Notes under the pieces: generated by a model
Told to the model about the DNA's origin: nothing
Seen by the model: only the letters and a program-made list of their open reading frames with translations
Databases searched by the model: none
From: Cylindrodendrum hubeiense
Lineage: Eukaryota > Ascomycota > Sordariomycetes > Hypocreales > Nectriaceae
DNA: 64,000 bases
Reading direction: 5' to 3'
Assembly (NCBI GenBank): GCA_014621425.1
Contig: JAANBB010000084.1
Span: 1-64,000 of the forward strand
Made by a program: the position numbers and the translations under genes
Shown: piece after piece, positions 21,169 to 31,907 of the stretch
Position numbering within the stretch: the stretch's first letter is position 1
How the letters are laid out: every line of letters begins with the position of its first letter

Positions 21169-23050
21169 TTACATCAGAGCCAATGCGATCGTGGTGCCGA
21201 CGAGAGTGGCAAACAGCGAAACCTTGGCGATGCTTGCGGCACTACCATCATCGCCTCCCGAGCTGCTGTCGCTGCTGTCGTCGCTGCTGTCGTCGCTGCT
21301 GTCGTCGCTGCTGTCGTCGCTGCTGTCTTCACTGCTGTCTTCACTGCTGCTGTTGTCGGCAGTCTGCTTGTCGGTCGTCACAACACGCTTCTCCAGCTTC
21401 ACATCGAGAGGGTTGTTGTCCTCCAGGTACTGGATGAGAACCTCATCCTGGGTATCCAGGGTGATGAAGTCGGTGGTCGTCTCCAGGAAGTTGTCACCGC
21501 CGCCAGCCAAGAAATCAAGAGTGATCATGCGGTACTCCTGGTCATCCTTGAGGGCCTCGCCGTCAACGGTGATGCTGATGATCTTGGAGCCGTTCTTGTT
21601 GTCGGGGTTATAAGTGATATTTAGGGTCTTGGAAATCTGGAACCACGAAGTGATTTCTTCTTCGTTAGACAGGTTAATGCCGGCAACGGCTCCCTCAAAG
21701 ATCTTGGTCAGCTCAGAACCGGTGTATGTGAGCTCGACGATGGCGTTTCCGAAGGGGAACGAGGTCAGGACCTCGCCTCGGGTGATGTTGCCCTCGTTAA
21801 TGGTAGCACGGACACCGCCAGAGTTGATAAAGGCAAAGTCGGGCTTATCGTCGTCGTCAGCCTGCTCGAGACGGTATTCATACATGGCATCAGCCATGAC
21901 CTGGCCGAGGAGGCAGTCGCCGTCCTGGCAGATGGTCTGGTCAAGCTCGACATTGGTGTTGCCAACCACCACAGCGGCGAACTTCTCAAAGGGACCCCTC
22001 CAGCCCTTGATGGTCTTGTTGAGGGCCGTGTCCATCTCAGTGCTGTTGTCCATGTGGATGGGAGCACCGTGATAGGCCAGGGCCTTGCCATCCTCGTCGA
22101 ACGTAACATCGATGTAACCGAGATACTCGCCCCATCTGTAAGCAGTGACGATGAAGACCTCGTCGCCGTTGATGTCCTCGACAATAGTAGGGTAGTCTCC
22201 CTCGGCGTCGTCCATATCGCCAAGAAGGGTGTGGCTGTGGCCGCCAATGATGAGAGATAGACCCTCGGTCTTGGCGGCGAGCTCCTGGTCAACATCGTAA
22301 CCAATGTGAGTGAGGGCGACGATGCGCGTGATGTTGGTGCTGTTTCGGATATCCCAGACGGATTTCTGGACCTCCTCAATGGGGTCAAGGAAGGTAGTCT
22401 TCTCGCCGACGCTGGAGATGCTGGGGGTGGTATCGGTGGTGACTCCAATGACAGCCAGGTTGTGCTCCTCGAAGATTTGGTAGTTCTTGATTGTCTTGTT
22501 CAGGCCGGTGTACTCGCTCTTGACGTTACAGGAGACGACGGGGAAGGTCAGGTTTTGGAGGAATTCGCCCAGTTCCTCATCACCACCGTCCCACTCATGG
22601 TTACCTAGAGTCATGGCATCGAACTCAAGGGTGTTGAGGGCCTCGGCGATCTTCTCTCCCTTGTAATAAGAGTAGAAAAGGGTGCCCTGGAACTCATCAC
22701 CAGCATTGAGCCACAGGTTGTCCGGGTGCTCCTCGCGTAGACCATCGACAGTGTGCTTGATGCGGGCGTAGCCACCGTAGCAGCCCTCCGTCGGGTCATC
22801 GCAGTCGCCTCCAGAGGAGCTGAACTCGTCCAGATGGGCGTGAACATCGTTGACGTGGAAGAAAGCTGTCAAGTGACGCACGTCAGCGCCAATTGGGGAT
22901 TTGAGCGACGGCGAAGTGCGGGGGCTTACAGATGTTGTAGTTGCCGTCGTCATCGATGAAACGCTTGCTCATGCGCTTGCTGAAGAGCACATCCTCGGCA
23001 CAGGCGGAGGTCGCCAACGCGAGCGCAAGCAGAGAAATGGACGTCTTCAT
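21169..23050 (-). CDS. GPI-anchored 5'-nucleotidase (metallophosphoesterase)
   Basis: Exons complement(join(21169..22865, 22930..23050)) give 605 aa. Signal peptide MKTSISLLALALATSACA. The metallophosphatase core has NDVHAHLDEF (Asp47, His49), GDEFQGTLF (Asp near 97), GNHEWD (Asn129, His130) and GGHSHT, the four metal-ligand blocks of the UshA/CD73 family. The 5'-nucleotidase C-terminal domain follows, with INSGGVRATI, ITRGEV and FPFGN. A low-complexity acidic SSDD repeat then leads to a C-terminal hydrophobic tail (SLFATLVGTTIALALM), a GPI signal. It should act outside the cell, releasing phosphate and nucleosides from extracellular nucleotides. The Ser/Asp stalk probably lifts the catalytic domain away from the membrane. 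With the phospholipase B it is one of two GPI-anchored phospho-compound hydrolases in the window. Confidence 0.93.
21261..21350 (-). repeat. 12-bp in-frame tandem repeat coding Ser-Ser-Asp-Asp stalk
   Basis: About seven copies of a GTCGTCGCTGCT-like 12-base unit (plus strand), two of them varied to CTTCACTGCTGT. On the minus strand each unit encodes S-S-D-D or S-S-E-D. The unit length is a multiple of three, so copy number can change without frameshift. Confidence 0.85.
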
Positions 23051-24470
23051 GATTATGAAAAATGGGAGGATGTCTTAGGTTTTACAAAATGTCGTTACCA
23101 GGTTCCGACACAAGGTTGGGCCTCACGGTCGATCAGTCACTTGTAGGAAGGGAATCCTCTGGGGACAAAGCTACAGGAAAAAGAAGGGATCATCGGTGCA
23201 TTTAATTCCTGCAGAACCCGGCTGGTCGGTCTTGATTTAATGTCCCGGTGCGACCTTTGATAAGTGATCGCCCCTGCACGTTCTACAGATGTGGTCGAGG
23301 TAGGGATCACGGCCGGTGATAGAGCGACATCCGAAGGAATGCCAAGACACACGTGGGGAGGGTGAGTGGCTTATCGCGACGAGGCAAACAAAAGGACTCG
23401 CAACGTCCAACCTAATGGGTGGGATTATGGAGCGCTGAACCTTTCTATACTTTTACCTAGGGACGACGCGCGGGGGCGAGGTCTTGGCCCGGCCGAGAAA
23501 GAGAGGCAGCTCCGGATTAGACGGTGCAACATGGACCGATCAGGAAGGCCTTGGTTGGCGGGCATTGGCGTCGGAGGTGGCGTGGCAGGGATATTGGACG
23601 TAGTGCGAGGGCTATCTGTGGTGCATTTGGCAGAGAGAGAGACATTGTGGGAGAGGCATCGGTGTATTGAGGGAGAGGAGGGAGTAAATGGAGGCAGAGG
23701 GGGAGACGCGGGGGACAGTGGCGCACGACGATAGCTTTCAAAGACGGCACTTGAATAGACTTAAAGACAAGCGTATGTCTGCCGAGAAAAAACAAATACG
23801 CGGAGGATGATGTCGCTCGACACCATCCCATGAGGACGGAGCCGGAGCAGTCGGTCGATTGTGCCAATTGTAAGCAGGTCAGTACCGAACCGGTATCCCA
23901 CCCACCTCCCACCCACACCACGCTCCCACGCTCCTTGGCTCCCACCAGCCGACTACTCCTCCGTACGTGGAGCACGAACCCGCTCGGCTCGCGTCCCCAT
24001 GTCTTACTATGTAGTACGTCCGGCCTCCACATCCCGCAAACGGACAAAGGTGCGGAGGAGGCAGGCTTGCAGGCTTGCAAGGCTTCGCCGGGCGGCTTGG
24101 CACACGCGGTGCCTGGCAAACTGGGGTAAGCACACACACGAGCTGCACCTTTTTGGAACACCGAGTCATGATGTCAAGCAGCTCGTCTGCGCCAATCTTG
24201 ATAGCAGCTGGAGCAACGTGAGTTTGTAGATGCCTCTTTCGGCATGGCCGGACCCAGTTTATGTCGTCGCATTCCGGCCAGGATCTTATCAATAGCCACA
24301 AGCGCATTGCGCACGTTGGGGGCACACACGTCACATTTCGACAAGGGGTTCGGCTCGCGTGAAGTCATCAAGTTTCAGACGGCAACGGGAAGCTCTGCTA
24401 TTCGCAGTTCCGTAGCACAGCATTGCACCTTTGTTGTGGTGGTTGTTGGTCAAGGCTCCTCCTCGCCCCA

Positions 24471-24537
24471 TGTGTGTGAAGACATGTGTGTGAAGATGGA
24501 TGTATGTGTGTGAAGATGTGTGTACGTGTGTGAAGAG
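24471..24537 (+). repeat. imperfect TGTGTGAAGA tandem repeat
   Basis: Four to five diverged copies of a 14-16-base unit built on TGTGTGTGAAGA, with GATG/GACA/TACG spacers. Non-coding minisatellite. Confidence 0.65.
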
Positions 24538-24700
24538 GGCCAAAAGATCCTCTGTTGCATCATCTTGTCCCATGCCTCATGTCTCATGTCTCATCGGAAA
24601 ATTGAATCAATGGGCCGTGGATTTTCCGGACGTGGACTGACCTTGACGGGGTCCACGCGGCGGTCGAGACGCAGCTAACATGTCCCATCTCCTCGCTTCC

Positions 24701-24766
24701 TAGGACCTCCGAGCGTCTCCTAGGGCCGCCTAGGGCCTCCAAGGGCCTCCTAGGGCCTCCTAGGAC
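24701..24766 (+). repeat. CCTAGGGCCTC minisatellite
   Basis: About five copies of a 10-12-base GGGCCTCCTA unit, several containing the palindrome CCTAGG. Non-coding. Confidence 0.65.
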
Positions 24767-27346
24767 CAGGCTGTCGCGAAGGCCGTTCACCGAGCACGGT
24801 CACCGTCCATCCACAAGCCAATCTAGGCGATTCCCAGCGATCGACCCCGGTCGTGAGAAGTCTGCACAGAAATTAACTCGACCCCCCAAAAAAGAAGCTT
24901 GGCATTTCTTGGCGTTTGCTCGACACATTGGGATCGGGATCCCTGACTACAATGCGGTCCGTGTCTTGATGGGCTTTCCACCGACGGACACTAACACCTA
25001 GCGGTTCTGGATGGAGAACACGTCTCGTAATCGCCTTCGCTTTCGCTCACGTTACACGAGTTTCCCTACGAGGCCAGAGCCGCAGCCGGTCGGACCTATG
25101 AGAGCTGTCGTCTGGCCTCGTGGGTTTGTTGCCCGCGGTTGTGGCCGAGAGTGTATGTCTCAGACTAACGCCTCGACCGTATTACGTAGTATGCTATATT
25201 ATTTCAAAAAAATATGCCGTTGCTTGCAGGAAGCGTACCGCGAATCACTAGTTACCAACACTAGATTCCCCATTGCAAACGCCAATATTTGTTTTCTTCC
25301 CGATACGGTTTTGGGTGCAGCTGGGCGTCAGTGACGGCCACTCGGATGCATTGGAAAAGCCGCTTTCTGTGTCACTGACGACTGGACGCCAGACCAGACG
25401 CGCGCTACACCGTCAGAGACCGATCCATCGTTTGTAATTTCTGCATGGCGTCTTACTTGCTATAATAGAGTTCGCCGGCCAGATCTCCCCCTCAAAGCCA
25501 AGAATGAGGAAACCCAGCTAGGATCGAGCTGCATCATGTCGGGGCCGATCCGCAATTTAGGGGGTCGTTGCTCCACACACTATTCTAAACAGGAGAAAGT
25601 CCTCGTGCTCATTATGGAGAAGACGACATGAAGTGGTGAAGTGCGCGCGCACTCTCCCCGTCAAGTGGATGCTCCCGGCAATCGCACGGCCACTTAGATC
25701 GCCAAGACGGGTTATATTTCGTACGGACACGAAGATCACTGGCCATACCCACGGAGAGTAGAGAATCCTTCCGTGCTTAGCGCACTTGACCCGGAGACTA
25801 TTTACATGTTTACATGAGATGTATGTAGGTATGGCTGACGAAATCCAATATTGGCGTCGCACTGGCTTATCGACTAGCAAGCTTTGACAGCTTCTCGTCT
25901 GTCCAAACTAAACCACTTCCAGTCCAAGTATTTCGGAAGATAAATTTTCAGGACATGGTTAATGCTGACCTCAGGCATTAAGAAAGGACGCTATGCATAT
26001 CTTTGATCGAATCCAAGGGACGACGGGGCGATTCACAGCACCATGGTTGATGAAATAGGCTTGGGGTACTCACGTGTTCTCAGGGCTCTGCGAATATGAA
26101 AATAGCGTCCGACGATTGGAGACGAAAGATGCCAATCATGGGAATTGCATGGGGCTTCAAACGCCGATGCCGATTCCACCGTCGCCGATGCCTGCAAGCT
26201 GGACAAGCGAGCAGGGGGTTGCGGCCGGCAGTTTGTCGACGGCTGCTTGGACTCTTCGGAATGCCATCCGATCATACCCCGTTGTAGGCAACACTGCGGG
26301 AAACAGCCGGCAAGTTGCCGGCCCCCTATCAGTTGTGACCGCCTCTTCAGGGACAGAATGGGGGAGTCGGACAGGAGTGAGGAGTGAGAGGTGGCGGGAG
26401 GTTGGGTGGGGGATCTGTTCAAATTAGGGGGAATGTGGCTTGGGGGAGGAAGCCTAGATGACGATTTAGATGCATGTTTTCGGCCAAATTGATGGCGGAG
26501 AGATGGATCGACTGTAGACGGTTGGTCCAACGGTAGGCGAGGATGAAGGGTGCGGATTCAGGGCGGAAGAAGTGGAGAGGACGGGGAGTCCACTTGTTGT
26601 CTCTCCTCATATCCCCAATGCGAGCTGATTGATAGCTTGCTGCTTTGAGCGTAGACGCTTAAACGTTCAAGCCACATGCGGGAGCTGACGACAGCGGAAG
26701 ATGGGAGGCGGCTTATCTGGAATCAGGTGGAATTCGGATTGCATCCCGAGGGCAGACTCGACAGCCATGTTGGCAGCCACCAACATCTTGGCGACGACGA
26801 TGGGACGACGAAGGGGATGGGAGCGAGGCTAGCTCAGAGGCATATTGAGGCCCCCTACGGCCGGGCAACCAACCGAAGGGCGACGCAGCGACGTCATTCC
26901 GCATTGCTCGATCCATTGCTCGATCAAGATTCTAGGGTTCGGCCACTAGACGAGCCATCTCTTGCCAAGACGCTGCCGCAACGGGAAGCGCCAGCCGCCC
27001 GCTGAGCAACTCCCGAGCCCAAGTCCCTGGGATCCGGCAGCTCTCGCGGCAGCGGCAGCGGGAGAAGAGTCCCAGCGAGTCTGGAAGGGAAAGTCAAGAG
27101 CCGCCTTGTGTTACTCTCACCCTTGTAGATGGGCGTCGTGGTGCGGTGAGGCTTGGGTCTATCCCGGGTCCATCGAGGCCACATGGACCCTCACAAGAGA
27201 CGGGCCCAACTCTAAACCGGCCAGGGATGTGCAGAGGCACCCACGCACAGCCATAGACAGGTCAGTCTCAAGTTCCGATCGATATTTGACTCGTCGACTA
27301 AAATTAAGTCCCAAACTGCCGAGTGTCCATAGCCATCATGGCACGA

Positions 27347-27388
27347 GCACGAGCCCTTGTGAGCCCTTGTGAGCCCTTGCGAGCCCGT
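27347..27388 (+). repeat. GAGCCCTTGT direct repeat
   Basis: Consecutive copies of the 10-base unit GAGCCCTTGT/GAGCCCTTGC, preceded by GAGCAC-type half units. Non-coding. Confidence 0.6.
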
Positions 27389-27866
27389 CCCGGAGCTGCG
27401 AGCATCAGCCTCCACCGTCATCCGGGTAAATGACGCGTGCGCCATTGCTCATCTCACGAGAAGGGTGCCCCCTGGCTCGCATCGCAAAGAGAGTTTGACC
27501 CGACAGCTGGACCTCGAAACTGGACTTGGCCTTGTTGGATCAGCATACACTCGGGGACGGCGCCGCCTTGTCAGGAGACTTAAATGGCCCGAGACTCGGA
27601 GACCCCGTCTTTCTTATCCATCGACGGACGCTGGACTCGGGGAGTCCAACGAGTTTTCAGACAAGAGACACATATTACCCACCCACACGCCCGCACACGC
27701 CCCGAGTACCTAGGAGCCCAGGCATCCCGCAAGGTCAGAGAAAGAGAGAACCGGAAACCAGACGGGTGACCTAGCGAGGGTTGCGGACTGGCCGTCGAGA
27801 AATCGAAACTAGACGCCTCTCTGCATCTGTACTTGAACGCTCTACTTGAACGCTCTACTACGTTGC

Positions 27867-27930
27867 TTCAACGCTTCAACGCTGCAACGCTTCAACGCTT
27901 CAACACTGCAACGCCTCAACGCTTCAACCC
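27867..27930 (+). repeat. eight copies of an 8-bp repeat (TTCAACGC)
   Basis: Exactly eight consecutive 8-base units, each TTCAACGC or a one- or two-base variant (TGCAACGC, TTCAACAC, CTCAACGC, TTCAACCC). The array ends 77 bases before the ATG of the Zn2Cys6 factor, so it lies in its promoter or 5' leader. Confidence 0.85.
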
Positions 27931-28007
27931 TCACAAGTCCGGACTCGGGTGGTGGACATGGCCAGCCCATCCCTCGCGCTCACCACCAGCGACACCCACG
28001 GCACCAA

Positions 28008-30190
28008 ATGGAAATCATCACGCCCCAGGACTACCAGAACAACGCCCGCAAGCGCCAGCGCCGCAGCCTGCGGCCCTGCGATGCCTGTCGGAAGCGCAAG
28101 ACGCGCTGCGTAACCAAGGATGGCGATGGCGACTGCGTCCACTGCCAGCTCAGAGCCACGGCCTGCACCTTCCAGCCACGATCCCCCGGAGCGCCAGGCC
28201 ACCACCGGCGCAAGCAGCAACGGGGGCGGTGCGTACAGCGGCGACGAGCGACCCGGGCTCGATGAGCTGCCGCCGCCTGGCTCGAGCCATCGTCAGGGCC
28301 CCGGCTCCAGTCGGAGCATGAGTCGGAGCCGCAAGGAGTCGCGAGATGAGGCTCGAACGCTAGTCTCCGAGACGCAGTCGGTCCAGTCCTTCCTTTCGCC
28401 CGCCGAGACGCGCGCCTCGGCGGAGAGCAGTAGGCATCACCATGCGCCGTCCGTCATTGTGCCGGAACTCGTCGAGCCAGGCCCCCTAGACCGGACGCTG
28501 GGCTGCTCGCTCTCTCGCTTCGCCGAGCTCTATGGCTTGGGCAGCGACATGGAGCCCATACTGATGCGCCACCGCCCCTATGACGTCCGCACCCACGAGT
28601 TCAACCTCGAGACGCACGCAATCCGCCGTGTCCTCGAGCACGATGAGGGTCAGGAGTACCCCGTCACCTTCCACGTGGCTGCTGACGAAAAGGCCGCCGA
28701 GGCCGATCCAACACACTCCCTCGTTGACTCCATCGAGGGCTGCGTACACCCTCACGGCCAGAGCCTCGTCGAGCTGTTCTGGCGCCACGTACATCCTTCT
28801 TATCCCATCGTATCCAAGGAGCCCTTCATCCTCATATATAGCCAGTCCTACCGCAACATCCCCCCCAGCCCTCCTCGCCGCCATCTACTTGTCTGCCGCC
28901 CGCTGGTGGACCTACGACCCTGAGCTATCAATCCGCTCGCCTCCCGACGCCGGCCACCTCCGCAAGTTGCTGCGGACTGCTCTACCATCCTCATATCACC
29001 GCCCCAAGCTCTGCTCCATCCAAGCCGCCCTCCTTCTCCTGCAGTGCCAACCCGAAGACCCCCTCAACCCGGACCACACCTTCCAATGGGGCTTGACCTG
29101 CCAAGCGCTGGCAGTAGGCCAGTGTTTGGGGCTTCATCTCGATGCGACCAACTGGTCGATCCCCCAATGGGAGCGCAACGCCCGTAAACGCCTCAGTTGG
29201 GCACTCTTTATGCAAGACCGTTGGACAGCCCTCGCCTACGGACGCCCTGTCCACATCCACGAAGACGACTGGACAGTCAAGGACCTGACTCCGGCTGATT
29301 TCACCGACTACGACAACGACGACTCGGAAGTCACCCCTGGTCCCGACCCTGACGATGACGGCAGGTCCATCGCCGCGACAGGCATGGCGCAGTACATGCA
29401 GATGGTGCGATTGACAAAGATTCTTTCCGTTGTCTACAAGACCTTCTATACGGCGCGCACATGTCGCGAGCAGGACACCGTCATTCTCTTCGAGAAGGCT
29501 AGGCCGCTCTTCGACATGCTGACCAATTGGTACCACAATATACCCCCCACACTGCAGATGAACATCATCTATCAACGGAAGTTATGCTTCCATGGCTATC
29601 TCCACTTCTCCTACTACGGTGTGGCAATGACATTGCTCCGGCGTCTGATTCGGTCCACTGCGCTGCCCCCGCGCTGTACTGACGATCGCGTCCTCTCCGA
29701 CATTCGCCAGATCGCCCTGCAGACAGCCCAGAGCGCCATTAGTTTTGTCACCAACCTTCGCCCAGACCACCTTGAGGCTTTTTGGTACTTTACTTCGCCC
29801 TACCTCTTTTCCTTGCTGGGCTCCTTCACAACCCTCCTCCTCGTAACATCACTATCGTCTCAGGAGCGCCATTTCTGGCAAGAGACGCTCAACTCATATC
29901 TATGGAACATGCGTATGATGAGCAAGAGCCACGAGCCCATGCAGTACGCCGTGAACCGCCTCGAAGGTGCCATCCTCCGCGGCCTAGAGCACGCGTTGGC
30001 GGTCAACGTGCAAGAGCCCCTCGATGACAAGGTCAGCCCCCTGATGGGCAACTATGCAACTGATGTCTATGAATATACCGACTTTGGCGACTGGGACCTG
30101 GCTGTAGGGGGTAACGGAGCGTACGACCTCCTCAGCGGCATGGCCGTGCAGCCAGAACCCATGATGCCTCCTAGGGATGATCTGCGATGA
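28008..30190 (+). CDS. Zn2Cys6 transcription factor, interrupted by two +1 shifts
   Basis: The ATG at 28008 (CACCAAATGG) opens a frame with a perfect binuclear zinc cluster: Cys24-x2-Cys27-x6-Cys34-x8-Cys43-x2-Cys46-x6-Cys53, preceded by a basic RKRQRRS stretch. The frame then changes twice. It moves from frame 0 to frame 1 near the C5 run at 28183-28187, and to frame 2 at the C7 run at 28860-28866. From there it stays open to 30190, through the fungal_trans domain (HPSYPIVSKEPF, then LLAAIYLSAARWW, RLSWALFMQDRW and AYGRPVHIHEDDW). In each case removing one C from the run makes the flanking family motifs contiguous, giving about 726 aa with no intron. So this is either a recently inactivated gene or two homopolymer base-call errors. 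It converges on the GH32 gene, with 49 bases between stop codons, and is the likely local regulator of that cluster. Confidence 0.75.
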
Positions 30191-30239
30191 TGATAAAAGT
30201 GTCCAGAATGATGATGAATAAAATGACGGTGATCCACCT

Positions 30240-31907
30240 TTACTCATGATCCCCGATTGCATCTTCTACATCAAGAGCACCCTCGGTGATTCTGTGCCTC
30301 ACGGAGATGTTGATAATGTCAACCATTCCATCTTCCACGAACCAGCCGAATCTTCGTATCTCGCCATTAGAAGAAGCATTTGCCCACGATGATGGCGGCG
30401 GTAAGCGGAAGCTCAGCGACCGGCCTCCACAGAATGCCTCTACGATCTGGCCCCTCAAGAAGAGGAACACCCCCTCCACCAGACTAACATTATCATGTCG
30501 TACAAGCTCGGGGCCATCGATCGGTCGGGGAAGATGTAGGCGGTACTGGTCGGCCCAGAAGTCGTCGAAGGGGGGAGAGTCGGTCCACAAGACGACGGAG
30601 AATAAACCGTTGCCGGTAGGGCTGAACTGGAGACGATGGCCTTTTCCAGACTGGTCAGTTTGAAATATTACACCAAAGCTGTGTGCGTCACACGCTGCGA
30701 CCGTGAAGTCTATGAAGAGATCTCGCCGTAGAGCAATAGGCCCAAGTTCTGGGAAGTGCGTGGCCGTAGACCCAAGCGAGCATAGATACAGACTGGGAGC
30801 GGCACTGCCTGGGCACACCGTCTTTGACGACTGCCAGAGGTAATCTCGCAACCCCCGGTCAACTTCAATGCGCAAATTGCCGTTATTATCGGCGTACATT
30901 TCGCGTGGAATCCCCAGATCGCCCCCCCAGAGCCACTTATTTTCGTCTTCAGCGTAGTCGCCTAACCAGCCGAAGCAGATCCTCTTTCGAGGATCGCCGG
31001 CCTTGGGGCATGACTTGGCACCATACCAGCGGCGCCCATCCAACCGCCCGTGAGATCCATCGCGCGGCACGCGGAATGGGCCTCGAGGGTTGTCGGCCAC
31101 ACGATACACAGTACCGGCATTCGGCGCGTGAAAACGAGAGTACACCAAGTACCACCTCCCGTTAGGAAGGGTGAAGAGCTCTGGGCACTCGGGGCAGAAC
31201 ATGTCGTTGGGAGCGTACAGGGGCTCCGGCGCAACGGTCCAAACCTCGAGGCACGGCGATGTCAGCAGCGCGATGCACCCGCGACTCCAATGTGGGCCGG
31301 ACGCAAGGCGGGTGGCCACAAGCATCCAGTACCGCGACTCAGCGGCGTTGTAGAAGACGAAGGGGTCGCGGAAGTCAATGTCCTCGAACTTGGCGAGGCC
31401 GTCACCTTCGATGGTGATGGGCCGGCCAGGCTTCTCGAACTCTGAACCGTAGCGATCCCCTGCCTTCGTACGCAGGATGACCTGGCGCCCGCCCTGTGAC
31501 AGATTGTATCCCGTGTAGAAGATGTTCATGTTCCCATCGGGACCAAGCAGGGCGGTGCCGGTCCACGCGCCGTCGGCGTCGGGGTCTGTAGCATTATCCC
31601 CCGGTGTAAGGACGGGTTTGATATCCCGCGTCCATTCGATCAGGTTCGTGGATCGTATACGTGACCAAGACGAGCGCAAGCGCTCTGGATGGTGCTTCGT
31701 CGCCGGCGGCGTGATGAGGTGGAACAGGTGGTACGTGTTGTCAACGAGTATTGGGATAGCATCGGCAGCTGCTTCGTCAGAGGCCGGTCGACGGTACGGA
31801 CAGGCATCTGGAGGAGGAGTTGGTATTGACTGTATTGGTCGTATCGAAGGAGTATTGTCGTGATAGAAGTCGCCAATGGCGGGGTGTTGTTGTGCAAGAC
31901 GGCTCAT
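30240..31907 (-). CDS. intracellular GH32-like beta-fructosidase
   Basis: A single exon of 555 aa with no signal peptide (MSRLAQQHPAIGDFYHD), so cytosolic. The first domain is a five-bladed propeller carrying the GH32 acid residues: Asp49 in ADAIPILVDNTYHLFHL (in place of the classic WMNDPNG block), WTGT at 115-118, FRDP (Arg180-Asp181-Pro182) and CPECPELF, where Glu240 is the expected acid/base. The C-terminal beta-sandwich follows from about residue 385 (FIDFTVAACDAHSFGVIFQ). Family members release fructose from sucrose, raffinose-type sugars or fructans. The replaced nucleophile block resembles the DVIPFY-type variant I associate with bacterial GH32 proteins, and the lack of introns is compatible with that origin, but both points are inference. 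It is divergent from the sugar transporter at 32619 and convergent with the Zn2Cys6 factor. Confidence 0.85.
   Translation of the reverse strand: MSRLAQQHPAIGDFYHDNTPSIRPIQSIPTPPPDACPYRRPASDEAAADAIPILVDNTYHLFHLITPPATKHHPERLRSSWSRIRSTNLIEWTRDIKPVLTPGDNATDPDADGAWTGTALLGPDGNMNIFYTGYNLSQGGRQVILRTKAGDRYGSEFEKPGRPITIEGDGLAKFEDIDFRDPFVFYNAAESRYWMLVATRLASGPHWSRGCIALLTSPCLEVWTVAPEPLYAPNDMFCPECPELFTLPNGRWYLVYSRFHAPNAGTVYRVADNPRGPFRVPRDGSHGRLDGRRWYGAKSCPKAGDPRKRICFGWLGDYAEDENKWLWGGDLGIPREMYADNNGNLRIEVDRGLRDYLWQSSKTVCPGSAAPSLYLCSLGSTATHFPELGPIALRRDLFIDFTVAACDAHSFGVIFQTDQSGKGHRLQFSPTGNGLFSVVLWTDSPPFDDFWADQYRLHLPRPIDGPELVRHDNVSLVEGVFLFLRGQIVEAFCGGRSLSFRLPPPSSWANASSNGEIRRFGWFVEDGMVDIINISVRHRITEGALDVEDAIGDHE

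Larger units (their letters stand above)
23051..28007. other. 5-kb region without a supported gene
   Basis: The left end is the 5'-nucleotidase promoter and the right end the promoter of the Zn2Cys6 factor. In between, no open frame carries a recognisable domain or spliced continuation. The candidate at 23517-24161 (-) is a chance frame rich in Cys, Pro and Arg. The region holds several simple tandem repeats (24471-24537, 24701-24766, 27347-27388, 27867-27930), listed separately. No transposon termini, long terminal repeats or transposase fragments were recognised. Confidence 0.5.

Noticed and set aside
23517..24161. 214-codon minus-strand frame in the gene-poor stretch
   Set aside because: Composition (Cys, Pro, Arg, Ser) and lack of any motif look random; it runs through plainly non-coding simple sequence.
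28229..28310. 82-base intron that would join frames 0 and 1 of the Zn2Cys6 factor
   Set aside because: The GTGCGT donor, CAG acceptor and phase fit, but there is no branch-site motif, the segment is very GC-rich, and frame 1 is already open and family-like across it. A one-base C-run shift explains the data better. It also would not repair the second shift.
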